Origin: Jannaschia sp. S6380
GTDB taxonomy: Bacteria > Pseudomonadota > Alphaproteobacteria > Rhodobacterales > Rhodobacteraceae
Length of the DNA stretch: 64,000 nucleotides
Reading direction: 5' to 3'
NCBI RefSeq assembly: GCF_023015695.1
Contig: NZ_JALKAS010000001.1
Coordinates: 434,001-498,000 of the forward strand
The position numbers and the translations under genes are program-made. Below, one piece after another: positions 55,188-64,000 of the stretch; the stretch's first letter is position 1, and every line of letters starts with the position of its first letter. Below the pieces are notes generated by a model, which saw only the letters and a program-made list of their open reading frames with translations, was not told the DNA's origin and made no database searches.

Positions 55188-55991
55188 TCAGTAAGACGAT
55201 TTTTCACGCCTCTTCGCCGCATCCCACAGGACATCCATCTCGGCCAGGTCCGATTGCGACGGGCTGCGGCCCTGCGCGGCCAATTCATCCTCGATCGCCT
55301 CGAACCGGCGGATGAACTTTGCGTTGGCCGCGCGAAGGGCCGCCTCCGGATCGATCTCCAGATGACGGGCGAGGTTGGCCATGACGAAAAGCAGGTCGCC
55401 CATCTCCTCGGCCGCGGCTTCCGGCGTCAGCGTATCGCGCGCCTCCACCAGTTCGGCCGCTTCTTCGCGCAACTTGTCGAGGACGGCGACCGTTTCGGGC
55501 CAGTCGAAGCCGACCCTCGCGGCGCGGTTCTGCAGCTTTACCGCGCGGGTCAGCGCCGGCAGGCCCTTCGCCACGCCGTCCAGCGTGCGGCCCTGTCGCT
55601 CCTTTGCCTTGGCGGCTTCCCAGTCGGCAACCTGCTGCTGGGCGCTCTTGTCGCGGCTCTGGTCGCCCCAGATATGGGGATGCCGATTCACCATCTTCTG
55701 GGCCACACGTTCGGCGATGGAATGGAAGTCGAACCGGTCCTGCTCCGCCCCCATCCGCGCGTGATAGATGACCTGCAGCAACAAGTCGCCCAGCTCCCCC
55801 TCCAGCTCGTCCCAGGCCTCGCCCTCGATGGCATCGGCGACCTCGTAGGCCTCCTCGATTGTGTAGGGTGCGATGCTGGCGAAGTCCTGCTCTATGTCCC
55901 AGGGGCAGCCGGTCCGAGGGTCGCGCAGCCGGTCCATGATGGCCAGAAGGCGGGGCAGGCCGCCACCGGGCGTGGTGCAGATGTCGTCCAT
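55188..55991 (-). CDS. mazG: MazG nucleoside triphosphate pyrophosphohydrolase
   Basis: A 267-aa all-alpha NTP pyrophosphatase with two MazG repeats: CPWDIEQDFASIAPYTIEEAYEVADAI (first) and KLREEAAELVEA...EEMGDLLFVMANL (second). The E-x-x-E metal motifs are intact in both. It clears noncanonical NTPs and lowers ppGpp under stress. The start MDDICTTPGGG follows a GGAGGAGA site and is divergent from the M20 gene by 56 bp. Confidence 0.95.
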   Translation of the reverse strand: MDDICTTPGGGLPRLLAIMDRLRDPRTGCPWDIEQDFASIAPYTIEEAYEVADAIEGEAWDELEGELGDLLLQVIYHARMGAEQDRFDFHSIAERVAQKMVNRHPHIWGDQSRDKSAQQQVADWEAAKAKERQGRTLDGVAKGLPALTRAVKLQNRAARVGFDWPETVAVLDKLREEAAELVEARDTLTPEAAAEEMGDLLFVMANLARHLEIDPEAALRAANAKFIRRFEAIEDELAAQGRSPSQSDLAEMDVLWDAAKRREKSSY

Positions 55992-56047
55992 TGAATCTCC
56001 TCCGGTCCGGGTGTTTCCTGCCCGCAAATCGTATCGAAGGACAGCCC

Positions 56048-57211
56048 ATGCCCGTCATCAACTCCATCGCCGCCCTGCAGCCCGAGATGCAGGAATGGCG
56101 CCGCTGGCTGCACCGGAACCCGGAATTGCAGTTCGACCTGCCCAAGACGGCGGGGTTCGTTGCGGACAAGCTGCGCGCATTCGGCGTCGACGAGATCCAC
56201 GAGGGCATCGCGACCAGCGGCATCGTCGCCCTCATCGAAGGACGGGGAAAGGGCCCCACCATCGGCCTGCGCGCCGATATGGACGCATTGCCCATCCCCG
56301 AGGCAACGGGGGCGGATCATGCCTCCGAGACACCGGGCATGATGCATGCCTGCGGACATGATGGGCATACCACGATGCTGCTGGGTGCCGCGAAATACCT
56401 GGCGGAGACACGCAACTTCGCGGGACGCGTCGCGCTGATCTTCCAGCCGGCGGAAGAGGGCGGCGGGGGCGGCGACGTCATGGTGCGGGAAGGGATCATG
56501 GACCGGTTCGACATCGAACAGGTCTACGGGATCCACAACGCGCCGAACTTCGAGGAAGGGGCGTTCTTCACCGCGCCGGGGCCGATCATGGCGGCCGTCG
56601 ACACGTTCCACATCGACATCACGGGCAAGGGCGGGCATGGCGCGATGCCGCATGACACCAAGGACCCGGTGGTGGCCGCGCTGGGGATCGGGCAGGCAAT
56701 CCAGACGATCGTGAGCCGCAATCACTACGCGCTCGATGAGCTGGTGGTGTCGATCACCCAGATCCACACCGGGACGGCGGACAACATCATCCCCGGCACG
56801 GCCTACATGGAAGGCACTGTGCGGACCTTCGATCCGGCGGTGCAGGACATGGTCGAGCGGCGTCTGTCGGAAATCGTGGCGGGGCAGGCTGCGAGCTATG
56901 GCGTGACCGCGACCTGTCGCTATGCACGTGGCTATCCGGCGACGGTGAACCATGCGGAGAAGGCCGATTTCGCGGCGAACGTCGCGGCGGACGTGGTGGG
57001 CAAGGGGCTGGTCACGCCGGACGCGCCTAAGGAAATGGGGGCGGAGGATTTCAGCTACATGCTGAATGCGCGGCCGGGAGCGTATCTGTTCCTCGGCGCG
57101 GGCGAGGGGCCGGTGCTGCACCATCCGGAATACGACTTCAACGACGCGATCGCGCCCATCGGGGCAAGTTTCTTCGCCCGCATGGTGGAGATGGCGCAGC
57201 CCGTGGGGTAA
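56048..57211 (+). CDS. M20 aminoacylase / hippurate hydrolase-like amidohydrolase
   Basis: A 387-aa dizinc peptidase-family hydrolase. Motifs: RRWLHRNPELQFDLPKT, GLRADMDALPI, MMHACGHDGHTTMLLG (cysteine/histidine metal site), FQPAEEGGGGG with the catalytic EE pair, and KEMGAEDFSYML. It deacylates N-acyl amino acids or similar amides in the cytoplasm. An aaggacagccc site precedes the ATG. Confidence 0.92.
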   Translation: MPVINSIAALQPEMQEWRRWLHRNPELQFDLPKTAGFVADKLRAFGVDEIHEGIATSGIVALIEGRGKGPTIGLRADMDALPIPEATGADHASETPGMMHACGHDGHTTMLLGAAKYLAETRNFAGRVALIFQPAEEGGGGGDVMVREGIMDRFDIEQVYGIHNAPNFEEGAFFTAPGPIMAAVDTFHIDITGKGGHGAMPHDTKDPVVAALGIGQAIQTIVSRNHYALDELVVSITQIHTGTADNIIPGTAYMEGTVRTFDPAVQDMVERRLSEIVAGQAASYGVTATCRYARGYPATVNHAEKADFAANVAADVVGKGLVTPDAPKEMGAEDFSYMLNARPGAYLFLGAGEGPVLHHPEYDFNDAIAPIGASFFARMVEMAQPVG

Positions 57212-57264
57212 TGCCCGGGGCTTTGCCGGCCGTTTGGTGCGCGTGGTGCCGTGATCGGACCCAG

Positions 57265-58083
57265 TCAGGGGGCCGTGCGGTCGGCGCGCAGATGCGCCTT
57301 GAGCGCGTCGGCGGACCAGCCCGCGTCGCGATAGCTGGCGAGGCTGCGCGCATCGTCGCGCTTGGCGAGGCGCCGGCCTTCGCCGTCGCGCACGAGGTCG
57401 TGGTGGTGATATCCAGGCGTCGGCAGGTCCAGCAGCGTCTGCAGCGCGACATGGATCGGGGTGGCCTCGACCAGATCCGCGCCGCGCGTCACAAGGTCGA
57501 TGCCCTGGGCCGCGTCGTCGACCACCACCGCGAGGTGGTACGAGGTCGCGAAATCGCGGCGGGCGATCACGACGTCGCCGATGCTGCGGCGGAAGGTGGC
57601 GGGGTCCATCGTTTGCGGTCTGTCCTTCTCGGTCCAGGTGAGCGCGCCGACGGCATCCGCGTCGAGGCGCAGGGCCACGTCACGGGGACGCAGACCGATC
57701 CGGGACGCGGCGCGGCAGGTGCCGGGATAGACCACGCCGTCGGGTCCGAGGAGCGGCGCGCCCTCCTGCGGGGCGGCGGCGGCGGCGCGGATGTCGCGGC
57801 GGTTGCAGATGCAGGGATAGAGGAGGCCGCGCGACCAGAGGCGGTCGAGCGCGTCGTCATACTCGGCCATGCGTTCGGATTGGCGCATCACGGGTTCGGG
57901 CCAGATCAGGCCGAGCCAGTGGAGGTCGTCGAAGATCGCCGCTTCCCAGTGCGGTTTTGATCGCTGGCGGTCGATATCCTCGATCCGGAGGTGCATGTCG
58001 CCGAGATCGTCCGCCACCATCGCGGCCCAGGCATGGCCCAGATGCAGCGGGCCGGTGGGCGAGGGTGCGAAGCGGGTGATCAT
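57265..58083 (-). CDS. gluQ: Glutamyl-queuosine tRNA(Asp) synthetase
   Basis: A 272-aa truncated glutamyl-tRNA synthetase lacking the anticodon-binding domain. [20 protein letters not shown] (HIGH motif HLGH) is at the N-terminus and YPCICNRRD is the zinc knuckle. The KMSKS position reads KRDDA. It attaches glutamate to queuosine in tRNA(Asp). Its start overlaps the trmFO stop by 4 bp, so two tRNA-modification enzymes are coupled. Confidence 0.93.
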   Translation of the reverse strand: MITRFAPSPTGPLHLGHAWAAMVADDLGDMHLRIEDIDRQRSKPHWEAAIFDDLHWLGLIWPEPVMRQSERMAEYDDALDRLWSRGLLYPCICNRRDIRAAAAAPQEGAPLLGPDGVVYPGTCRAASRIGLRPRDVALRLDADAVGALTWTEKDRPQTMDPATFRRSIGDVVIARRDFATSYHLAVVVDDAAQGIDLVTRGADLVEATPIHVALQTLLDLPTPGYHHHDLVRDGEGRRLAKRDDARSLASYRDAGWSADALKAHLRADRTAP

Positions 58084-59447
58084 TCCGCCGCCTGTCGGAC
58101 CCCCAGCCAGCCCTGCCAATCGGCCTTGGCGCGGTCGGTGTACATCTTGTAGCGGACCTGTCGCCCGCGCCGTCCGCCCTTCGCGTCGACCGGGGGGAAC
58201 AGGCCAAAATTGACGTTCATCGGCTGGAAGGTCTTGGCATCCGCGCCGCCGGTGATGTGGGTGACGAGCGCGCCCATGGCGGTCGTCTGGGGCACCGGGG
58301 GCAGGGTGTCTCCCCTGATTTCGGCGGCGGCCATGCATCCGGCCAAAAGGCCCATGGCGGCGGATTCGACGTAGCCCTCGACGCCCGTAATCTGACCGGC
58401 GAAGCGGATATGAGGCCTGGAGCGGAGGCGCATGGCATCGTCGAGGAGTGTGGGCGAGTTGATGAAGGTGTTGCGGTGGATGCCGCCGAGGCGGGCAAAT
58501 CTGGCGTTCTGAAGTCCCGGAATCATAGCAAAAACAGACTTCTGCGCGCCGTACTTCATCTTGGTCTGGAAGCCCACGATGTTGTAGAGCGTGCCGAGCG
58601 CGTTGTCGCGGCGAAGCTGGACGACGGCGTGGGCCTTTACGTCCGGCTGATGCGGGTTGGTCAGGCCGACGGGCTTCATCGGGCCGTGGCGCAGCGTCTC
58701 GCGCCCGCGTTCGGCCATGACCTCGATCGGTAGGCAGCCGTCGAAATAGGGGGTGGGTTTGTGGGACGATCCGGCCTCGCCCGGCTTGAACTCGGTCTTC
58801 TCGGCGGCGAGCAGGGCGTCGATGAACGCCTCGTAGGTGTCGCGGTCCATCGGGCAATTGATGTAGGCGGTGCGCTCGTCCTCGGTCTCGCCCTTGTCGT
58901 AGCGGGATTGGCGCCAGGCCTTAGACATGTCGATCGTATCGGCATGGACGATGGGCGCAATGGCGTCGAAGAACGCGAGGCTGTCCTGGCCCGCCTCCTC
59001 GGCGATGGCCTGCGCCAGCGCGCTGCCGGTCAGGGGGCCGGTGGCGATGATCCAATGGCCGGATTCGGGCAGGGCGGTGATTTCCTCGTCCACGACGGTG
59101 ACGTTCGGATGCGCACGTAGGCGGGCGGTCACGGCCTCGGCAAAGGGGTCGCGGTCGACGGCGAGCGCGCCGCCGGCGGGGAGGCGGTGGGCGTCGGCCA
59201 TCTCCATGATCAGGCCCCCGGCGGCGCGCATCTCCCAATGGAGCAGGCCCACGGCGTTCTGTTCCGAATCGTCGGAGCGGAACGAGTTGGAGCAGACCAT
59301 CTCGGCCAGCGATCCGGTGCGATGGGCGAAGGTGCCGACCTTCGGGCGCATCTCGTGGATCAAGACGGGGATGCCGGCATTCGCGGCCTGCCAGGCGGCC
59401 TCCGACCCGGCCATGCCGCCGCCGACGATGTGAAGCTGTTCGGTCAT
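58080..59447 (-). CDS. trmFO: Folate/FAD-dependent tRNA (uracil-54-C5) methyltransferase
   Basis: A 455-aa flavoprotein. The FAD loop [15 protein letters not shown] is at residues 7-22, then the family motifs [45 protein letters not shown] and NVNFGLFPP. It makes ribothymidine at position 54 using methylene-THF. The start [11 protein letters not shown] is fixed by the FAD fold. Coupled to gluQ by a 4-bp overlap. Confidence 0.96.
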   Translation of the reverse strand: MTEQLHIVGGGMAGSEAAWQAANAGIPVLIHEMRPKVGTFAHRTGSLAEMVCSNSFRSDDSEQNAVGLLHWEMRAAGGLIMEMADAHRLPAGGALAVDRDPFAEAVTARLRAHPNVTVVDEEITALPESGHWIIATGPLTGSALAQAIAEEAGQDSLAFFDAIAPIVHADTIDMSKAWRQSRYDKGETEDERTAYINCPMDRDTYEAFIDALLAAEKTEFKPGEAGSSHKPTPYFDGCLPIEVMAERGRETLRHGPMKPVGLTNPHQPDVKAHAVVQLRRDNALGTLYNIVGFQTKMKYGAQKSVFAMIPGLQNARFARLGGIHRNTFINSPTLLDDAMRLRSRPHIRFAGQITGVEGYVESAAMGLLAGCMAAAEIRGDTLPPVPQTTAMGALVTHITGGADAKTFQPMNVNFGLFPPVDAKGGRRGRQVRYKMYTDRAKADWQGWLGVRQAAE

Positions 59448-59490
59448 GGCGCCCGGATACGCCGGACGGTCGCCGGGGGAAAGGGGGCGG

Positions 59491-60345
59491 CTATTCCGAC
59501 GCGATGCGCATCGCGTCGCCGCCGGTATTTCCGCAGAACCAGTCGACGACGGCACGCAGGATGGAATCGCCGTGGCGCGTTTCGTGGTAGGTGATCCAGA
59601 GTTCGCCCTGCAGCTCGTTCTCCGGCAGATCGGCCAGAACCAGGCCATGTTCCGGCAGAACCATGAAATCGGGAAGGACGCAGGGCAGGCCGGTCGTCCG
59701 GGCCATTTCCAGCGCCATCGGCATCTCCTCGACGCGGTAGCGCGGGATCTCGGCGGCCTCGGGGTAGATCTGACGCAAGACGTTCGAATCCGGGTAGCGT
59801 TGCGACAGCCCGATCCATTCGCCGTCGAGCACGTGGTCGCGCCCGTGATAGACGCGCAGCGAGTAGTCGCGGAACTTGCGCGCCTTGAGCCGTCCGCCTT
59901 CGGGGCGACCGATGCGAACCTGGATGTCGGCCTCGCCCAGGCCTTGCGCGAAGACCTTGTCGGTGAGGCTTAGCATGACCTGCGGCAGGTAGTTCGAGAA
60001 CTCGCCGGTGCGGGGCAGGACGAAGTGGGAATGCACGGCCGGCGGTGCGGAGATCTCGATTGCGATACGCGCCTGGTCGTCGCCGGCCTTCAGGTTGGCG
60101 ACCTCGGTGCGCAGCCGGTGGTCCAGCTCCTCGGCGACGGCGGCAAGGCGATTGGCGGCGTGGGTCGGAACGAAGCTGGGGCCACGCTTCTCGAACAGTG
60201 GCAGACCCAGTTCATGGCTCATGCGGTCGATCCTGCGCGAGACGGTCGCAACGTTGGTCTCCAGATGGCGGGCGGCCGCCGACATCGTTCCATGCCGCTT
60301 CATGGCCAGGACGAACTTCAGGTCGTCCCAATGTTCCAGTCTCAT
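59491..60345 (-). CDS. LysR-family transcriptional regulator
   Basis: A 284-aa LysR-type regulator. The winged HTH is at residues 5-65 ([31 protein letters not shown]) and a periplasmic-binding-like effector domain follows. It resembles the group that controls single target genes elsewhere; no obvious divergent target is next to it. The upstream gap to gyrA carries the gyrA terminator. Confidence 0.88.
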   Translation of the reverse strand: MRLEHWDDLKFVLAMKRHGTMSAAARHLETNVATVSRRIDRMSHELGLPLFEKRGPSFVPTHAANRLAAVAEELDHRLRTEVANLKAGDDQARIAIEISAPPAVHSHFVLPRTGEFSNYLPQVMLSLTDKVFAQGLGEADIQVRIGRPEGGRLKARKFRDYSLRVYHGRDHVLDGEWIGLSQRYPDSNVLRQIYPEAAEIPRYRVEEMPMALEMARTTGLPCVLPDFMVLPEHGLVLADLPENELQGELWITYHETRHGDSILRAVVDWFCGNTGGDAMRIASE

Positions 60346-60402
60346 TCCTCGCCTCCATCCCGGCCCGGCGCCGCCGGATGCATCCCGGACCCGCAAACTA
60401 GT

Positions 60403-60429
60403 CCGGCATGGCGGCGAAGGCCATGCCGG
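60403..60429 (-). terminator. Terminator of gyrA
   Basis: A perfect 10-bp stem, CCGGCATGGC / GCCATGCCGG, with a 7-nt loop, about 40 bp after the gyrA stop on the minus strand. It is followed there by gactagtttgcg with a short T-run. Confidence 0.65.
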
Positions 60430-60469
60430 GATCGCAGATTCCTCCAAGGATTGCCGTGGGAAAGCCTGA

Positions 60470-63244
60470 TCAGTCGCCGTCGACCTCGACCGCCTCGTCT
60501 TCGCCATTGTCGGCCACGCGTGCGACGGAAACGACCTTCTCGCCCTTGCGCGCATTGAGGACGCGGACGCCGCCCGCACTGCGCGAGCGGAAGCTGATTC
60601 CGTCGACGGGCACGCGGATCGACTGGCCGGTGGAGGTGGCGAGCATGATCTGGTCATCCATCTCGACCGGGAAGGCCGACACGATCGGCCCGCCGCGGGC
60701 GGCCTTGTCCTGCGCGCTGACGCCCATGCCGCCGCGGCCGCGCACCGGATAGTCATGCGACGACGACAGCTTGCCGGCGCCGCCTTCGGTGATGGTCAGG
60801 ATCAGGTCCTCGGCAGCCGACATCTCGGCATAGCGGTCGGTGGAGAAGTCGGGATCGGCGGTCGCTTCGTCGTCGTCCCCCTCGGCCCCGTTCTCGTAGT
60901 CGTCGGCCAGACCGGCCATCGCGCGGCGCATCTTGAGGTAGGCCACCCGCTCCTCCGACGTGGCATCAAAATGCCGGATCACGGCCATCGACACGACCGC
61001 GTCGTCGCGGCCCAGCCGGATGCCGCGTACGCCGACGGACGCGCGGGAGTTGAAGACGCGCACATCCGTGGCGGGGAACCGGATCGCGCGGCCCGAGCGG
61101 GTGACCAGCATGACATCGTCGTCATGGCTGGCAATGCGGGCGTTGATCAGCGTCCACCCCGCGCTCTCGCCCTCGAACTTCATGGCGATCTTGCCGTTGC
61201 GCATCACGTTGGCGAAATCCGACAGGCGGTTGCGCCGGACGGTGCCGTGATCGGTGGCGAAGACGACCTGAAGCTCGTCCCAATGATCCTCGTCGCGGTC
61301 GATGGGCAGGATCGCGGCGATGCCGGTGCCCGACTGGATCGGCAGCAGGTTCACCAGCGCCTTGCCCTTGGCCGTTCGCCCGCCCTGCGGCAGGCGCCAT
61401 GTCTTGAGCTTGTAGACCATGCCGTCAGTCGTGAAGAACAGAAGCGGCGTATGGGTATTGGCCACGAAGAGGGTCGTGACGACGTCCTCCTCCTTGGTCT
61501 GCATGCCGGACAGGCCCTTGCCGCCGCGCTTCTGCGCACGGAACTCGGCGAGCGGCGTGCGTTTGGCATAGCCGGATTGGGTGATGGTGACGACCATCTC
61601 CTCGCGCTCGATCAGGTCCTCGTCATCCATGTCGCCGGACCAGTCGGTGATCTCGGTTCGGCGGGGAACGGCGAAGAGGTCACGGACCTCGCGCAGCTCG
61701 TCGGAGATGATCGACAGGATCCGCGCGCGGGAGCCGAGGATCTCGAGATATTCCTTGATCTTGGCGGCCAGCTCCTCCAGCTCGTCTGTGACTTCCTTGA
61801 CGCCGAGTTGCGTCAGGCGTTGCAGGCGAAGCTCCAGGATGGCGCGGGCCTGCGTCTCGGACAGGTTGTAGGTGCCGTCGTCGTTCATCGTGTGGGTCGG
61901 GTCGTCGATCAGCCGGATGAAGGGCGCGATCTCCTCGGCCGGCCATCGACGCGACATGAGCTTTTCGCGCGCTTCGGGCGCGTCGGCGGAGGCGCGGATG
62001 GTGCGCACGACCTCGTCCACGTTGCTGACGGCGACGGCCAGGCCGCAGAGGATGTGGCTCCGCTCGCGGGCGCGGCGCAACTCGTAGGCGGTGCGGCGGG
62101 CGATCACATCCTCGCGGAAGGACAAGAACGCCGTCAGGAAGGCGCGCAGCGTCAGCTGCTCGGGGCGGCCGCCGTTAAGGGCCAGCATGTTGCAGGCGAA
62201 ACTCGTCTGCATCGGCGTGAAGCGGAACAGCTGGTTCAGCACGACTTCGGCGGTGGCGTCGCGCTTCAGCTCGACCACCACGCGGACGCCGACGCGGTCG
62301 GATTCGTCCTGGACGTGGCTGATCCCCTCGATCCGCTTGTCCTTGGCGGCCTCGGCGATGCGTTCGACCATGACGGCCTTGTTCACCTGATAGGGAACCT
62401 CGTCGATGACGATGGCGTAGCGGTCCTTGCGGATTTCCTCGACCCGGGTGCGGGCGCGCATGATGACGCTGCCACGCCCTTCGAGATACGCCTTGCGGAT
62501 GCCGGAACGGCCGAGGATCATGCCGCCCGTCGGGAAATCCGGGCCGGGGACGTATTCGATCAGGTCTTCGGAGGACAGGTCGGGGTTCTCGATCAGCGCG
62601 AGGCAGGCGTCGATGACCTCGCCCAGATTGTGGGGCGGGATATTGGTGGCCATGCCGACGGCGATGCCGCCCGCGCCGTTGACCAGCATGTTCGGAAAGC
62701 GCGCCGGCAGGACCGAGGGTTCGGTGTCCTTGCCGTCGTAGTTGGGCACCATGTCGACGGTGTCTTTTTCGATATCGGCCAGCAGGAAGGCCGCCGGCTT
62801 GTCCATCCGGACCTCGGTGTAGCGCATGGCGGCGGCGTTATCGCCGTCCATCGAGCCGAAGTTGCCCTGACCGTCGAGCAGGGGAAGCGACATCGAGAAG
62901 TTCTGCGCCATCCGCACCAGCGCCTCGTAGATGGCCGAGTCGCCGTGCGGGTGATACTTGCCCATGACGTCGCCCACGGGGCGGGCCGACTTGCGATACG
63001 ACTTGTCGTGCGTGTTGCCGGTCTCATGCATGGCATAGAGGATGCGGCGATGGACCGGCTTCAGCCCGTCGCGCAGATCGGGAATCGCGCGGCTGATGAT
63101 TACCGACATCGCGTAGTCGAGGAACGAAGTCCGCATCTCGTCGACGATGCTGATTTGAGGGCCGTCATGGGGCATGACCACGCGCCCGGTCCCGTTCCCG
63201 GCGTCTTCGTCATCGTTTTCAGGGGTTTCCGGCTCGTCGTTCAT
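60470..63244 (-). CDS. gyrA: DNA gyrase subunit A
   Basis: A 924-aa type II topoisomerase subunit. The active-site tyrosine is in [10 protein letters not shown], the quinolone region is [20 protein letters not shown] (serine kept at the E. coli 83 position, Glu at the 87 position), and the GyrA box QKRGGKG in the C-terminal beta-pinwheel distinguishes it from ParC. It cuts and reseals the DNA in the gyrase A2B2 complex. An acidic tail ends the protein. Confidence 0.97.
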   Translation of the reverse strand: MNDEPETPENDDEDAGNGTGRVVMPHDGPQISIVDEMRTSFLDYAMSVIISRAIPDLRDGLKPVHRRILYAMHETGNTHDKSYRKSARPVGDVMGKYHPHGDSAIYEALVRMAQNFSMSLPLLDGQGNFGSMDGDNAAAMRYTEVRMDKPAAFLLADIEKDTVDMVPNYDGKDTEPSVLPARFPNMLVNGAGGIAVGMATNIPPHNLGEVIDACLALIENPDLSSEDLIEYVPGPDFPTGGMILGRSGIRKAYLEGRGSVIMRARTRVEEIRKDRYAIVIDEVPYQVNKAVMVERIAEAAKDKRIEGISHVQDESDRVGVRVVVELKRDATAEVVLNQLFRFTPMQTSFACNMLALNGGRPEQLTLRAFLTAFLSFREDVIARRTAYELRRARERSHILCGLAVAVSNVDEVVRTIRASADAPEAREKLMSRRWPAEEIAPFIRLIDDPTHTMNDDGTYNLSETQARAILELRLQRLTQLGVKEVTDELEELAAKIKEYLEILGSRARILSIISDELREVRDLFAVPRRTEITDWSGDMDDEDLIEREEMVVTITQSGYAKRTPLAEFRAQKRGGKGLSGMQTKEEDVVTTLFVANTHTPLLFFTTDGMVYKLKTWRLPQGGRTAKGKALVNLLPIQSGTGIAAILPIDRDEDHWDELQVVFATDHGTVRRNRLSDFANVMRNGKIAMKFEGESAGWTLINARIASHDDDVMLVTRSGRAIRFPATDVRVFNSRASVGVRGIRLGRDDAVVSMAVIRHFDATSEERVAYLKMRRAMAGLADDYENGAEGDDDEATADPDFSTDRYAEMSAAEDLILTITEGGAGKLSSSHDYPVRGRGGMGVSAQDKAARGGPIVSAFPVEMDDQIMLATSTGQSIRVPVDGISFRSRSAGGVRVLNARKGEKVVSVARVADNGEDEAVEVDGD

Positions 63245-63287
63245 CTATTTCTCCGCCCCGGAGGGGGCCCATATCTTGTTTGTGCCG

Positions 63288-63316
63288 CTTCTAGCACCCC
63301 CTGCATATGGGCTCAA
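63288..63316 (-). promoter_or_regulatory. Probable gyrA promoter
   Basis: TTGAGC (-35, 63311-63316) and TAGAAG (-10, 63288-63293) with a 17-bp spacer on the minus strand, about 45 bp upstream of the gyrA start codon. Confidence 0.45.
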
Positions 63317-63351
63317 CAAGCTGTGTCGCCGGGGCCGCTGCAGCCCCTGGA

Positions 63352-63381
63352 TTGGACTGATAACAAACTGTTTTCTTTGAT
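63352..63381 (+). promoter_or_regulatory. Possible usg promoter
   Basis: TTGGAC (-35) and TTTGAT (-10) with an 18-bp spacer in the AT-rich part of the gyrA-usg gap, about 43 bp before the usg start. Motif match only. Confidence 0.3.
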
Positions 63382-63423
63382 GGATCGGATCGGTGCGGCA
63401 TCCTGTGCGCAGGAGGTTCGCAC

Positions 63424-63690
63424 ATGGCATCCGAAACCGATCTGATGATGAAGGGCTATGGCCTGACGCTGGCCGAGATGTTCTATCACATGCCCGACCA
63501 TCCGCACGTCCTGAACAGCTTCATCTGGCAGGATTACGACCTGGCCCCGGATCACCCGCGCCTGTTCCGGTTCATCGAGTTCTGGGGCGAGGAGATCGAG
63601 GGGCCGCTCCACTCCGTCCGGTTCAGCCATCGCAAGCCGATCGGGCCGGGCGAATGGGAGAACGTGGTGGGTGAGTTCCGGCTCAACTGA
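63424..63690 (+). CDS. Usg family protein
   Basis: An 88-aa protein matching the short alphaproteobacterial Usg family: KGYGLTLAEMFYHMPDHP, FIWQDYDLAPDHPRLFRFIEFWGEEIEGPLHSV and VVGEFRLN at the C-terminus. Function is unknown despite wide conservation (the name comes from a gene upstream of trp genes). The start follows a GCAGGAGG ribosome site. It is divergent from gyrA. Confidence 0.9.
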   Translation: MASETDLMMKGYGLTLAEMFYHMPDHPHVLNSFIWQDYDLAPDHPRLFRFIEFWGEEIEGPLHSVRFSHRKPIGPGEWENVVGEFRLN

Positions 63691-63697
63691 CGGCAGA

Positions 63698-63731
63698 GGC
63701 CCCGCCTGACGCAATGGCGCCGGACGGGGCC
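63698..63731. terminator. Possible shared terminator of usg and the cytochrome gene
   Basis: A 7-bp GGCCCCG / CGGGGCC stem with a long loop lies in the 49-bp gap between the two convergent genes. Confidence 0.4.
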
Positions 63732-63739
63732 GATGTCGC

Positions 63740-64000
63740 CTATTGCGGGCGGACCGCGTCGGCCGTGCCCTGGATGAACGCGACGAGGTTGCGCACATCG
63801 GTCTCGTCCAGCTTGCCGGCGAAGCTGGGCATGCCGCCGCCTTCCATCGTGCCGTGCAGGACGATGTCCTCGGCCATGCCCAGGGTCGCGGGATCGGAAT
63901 AGCCGAGGTTCGGGACATTGCCGCCGTTGTTGACGCCCGGTACGCCGTGGCAGAACAGGCAGTTCGACACGTAGGTCGCCAGCCCGTCGGCCACGTGGGC
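63740..64000 (-). CDS. C-terminal cytochrome c domain of a PQQ-dependent quinohemoprotein dehydrogenase (N-terminus outside window)
   Basis: The frame is open to the right edge of the window, so only the last 86 residues are seen. They hold a CLFCH heme-binding motif, VPGVNNGGNVPNLGYSDPATL, a heme-ligand methionine in GGMPSFAGKLDE and the ending VAFIQGTADAVRPQ. This tail is typical of type I quinohemoprotein alcohol dehydrogenases (methanol/ethanol family), in which a cytochrome c domain follows the PQQ propeller. A free cytochrome c is less likely but cannot be excluded until the left part is read. Confidence 0.8.
   Translation of the reverse strand, partial: AHVADGLATYVSNCLFCHGVPGVNNGGNVPNLGYSDPATLGMAEDIVLHGTMEGGGMPSFAGKLDETDVRNLVAFIQGTADAVRPQ

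Noticed and set aside
60470..63244. parC instead of gyrA; quinolone resistance at the 87-equivalent Glu
   Set aside because: The QKRGGKG GyrA box marks it as gyrase. Glu at this place is, as far as I recall, normal in relatives and serine at the 83-equivalent is kept, so no resistance claim is made.

Overview
The window is a high-GC chromosomal segment from an alphaproteobacterium of the Rhodobacteraceae (roseobacter) type. Evidence for this is ChpT of the CckA-ChpT-CtrA relay, ornithine-lipid genes olsBA, the small protein Usg, a class II DAHP synthase, a MocR-type TauR and a Mur-like Fur protein. Genes are tightly packed, with many 4-bp ATGA/GTGA/TTGA overlaps. I see no rRNA, tRNA, CRISPR array or transposase.

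Layout. 0-15.7 kb is core housekeeping: the end of sufS, a YbaK deacylase, glnE, a GlxA-type regulator, class II DAHP synthase, a PAS protein, yicC-gmk-gamma carbonic anhydrase, chpT, olsB-olsA, a ThiE-like gene, trmJ, ctaA and an M32 carboxypeptidase. 15.7-24.7 kb is one half of a taurine regulon on the minus strand: tauR, then xsc-pta-soeA-soeB-soeC. 25.8-32.8 kb is a lower-GC accessory island: a 210-aa tyrosine recombinase between imperfect repeats, a BLUF photoreceptor, a 2OG-Fe(II) oxygenase, a secreted seven-repeat cysteine protein, a DUF1611 protein translationally coupled to an ornithine/alanine-racemase-like enzyme, and small conserved proteins. 32.8-37.7 kb is the other half of the taurine regulon: tpa (minus) divergent from tauABC (plus). 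37.7-64 kb returns to core: an MFS transporter, cobB-cobA / cbiD-cobK with alkA and an esterase, an HNH nuclease, a four-gene kinase/transporter operon, enolase, a Mur/Fur regulator, SelO, a nucleoside hydrolase, an iron-binding protein, mazG, an M20 hydrolase, gluQRS-trmFO, a LysR regulator, gyrA, usg and the cytochrome c end of a quinohemoprotein dehydrogenase.

How the taurine genes fit together. TauABC imports taurine, Tpa deaminates it to sulfoacetaldehyde, Xsc splits that to sulfite plus acetyl phosphate, Pta makes acetyl-CoA, and the cytoplasm-facing SoeABC oxidises sulfite. tpa, tauR and xsc lie on the same strand in the order known from Rhodobacter capsulatus (tpa-tauR-xsc), but here about 8 kb of other DNA lies between tpa and tauR. 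Both halves carry an upstream pair of 10-bp direct repeats (ATAGGGCCAG plus a CTAKRGCCAG-like partner) with exactly the same 23-bp periodicity, which I read as TauR operators.

The least understood content is in the island: the DUF1611/racemase pair (a candidate D-amino-acid pathway) and the cysteine-repeat secreted protein beside it.
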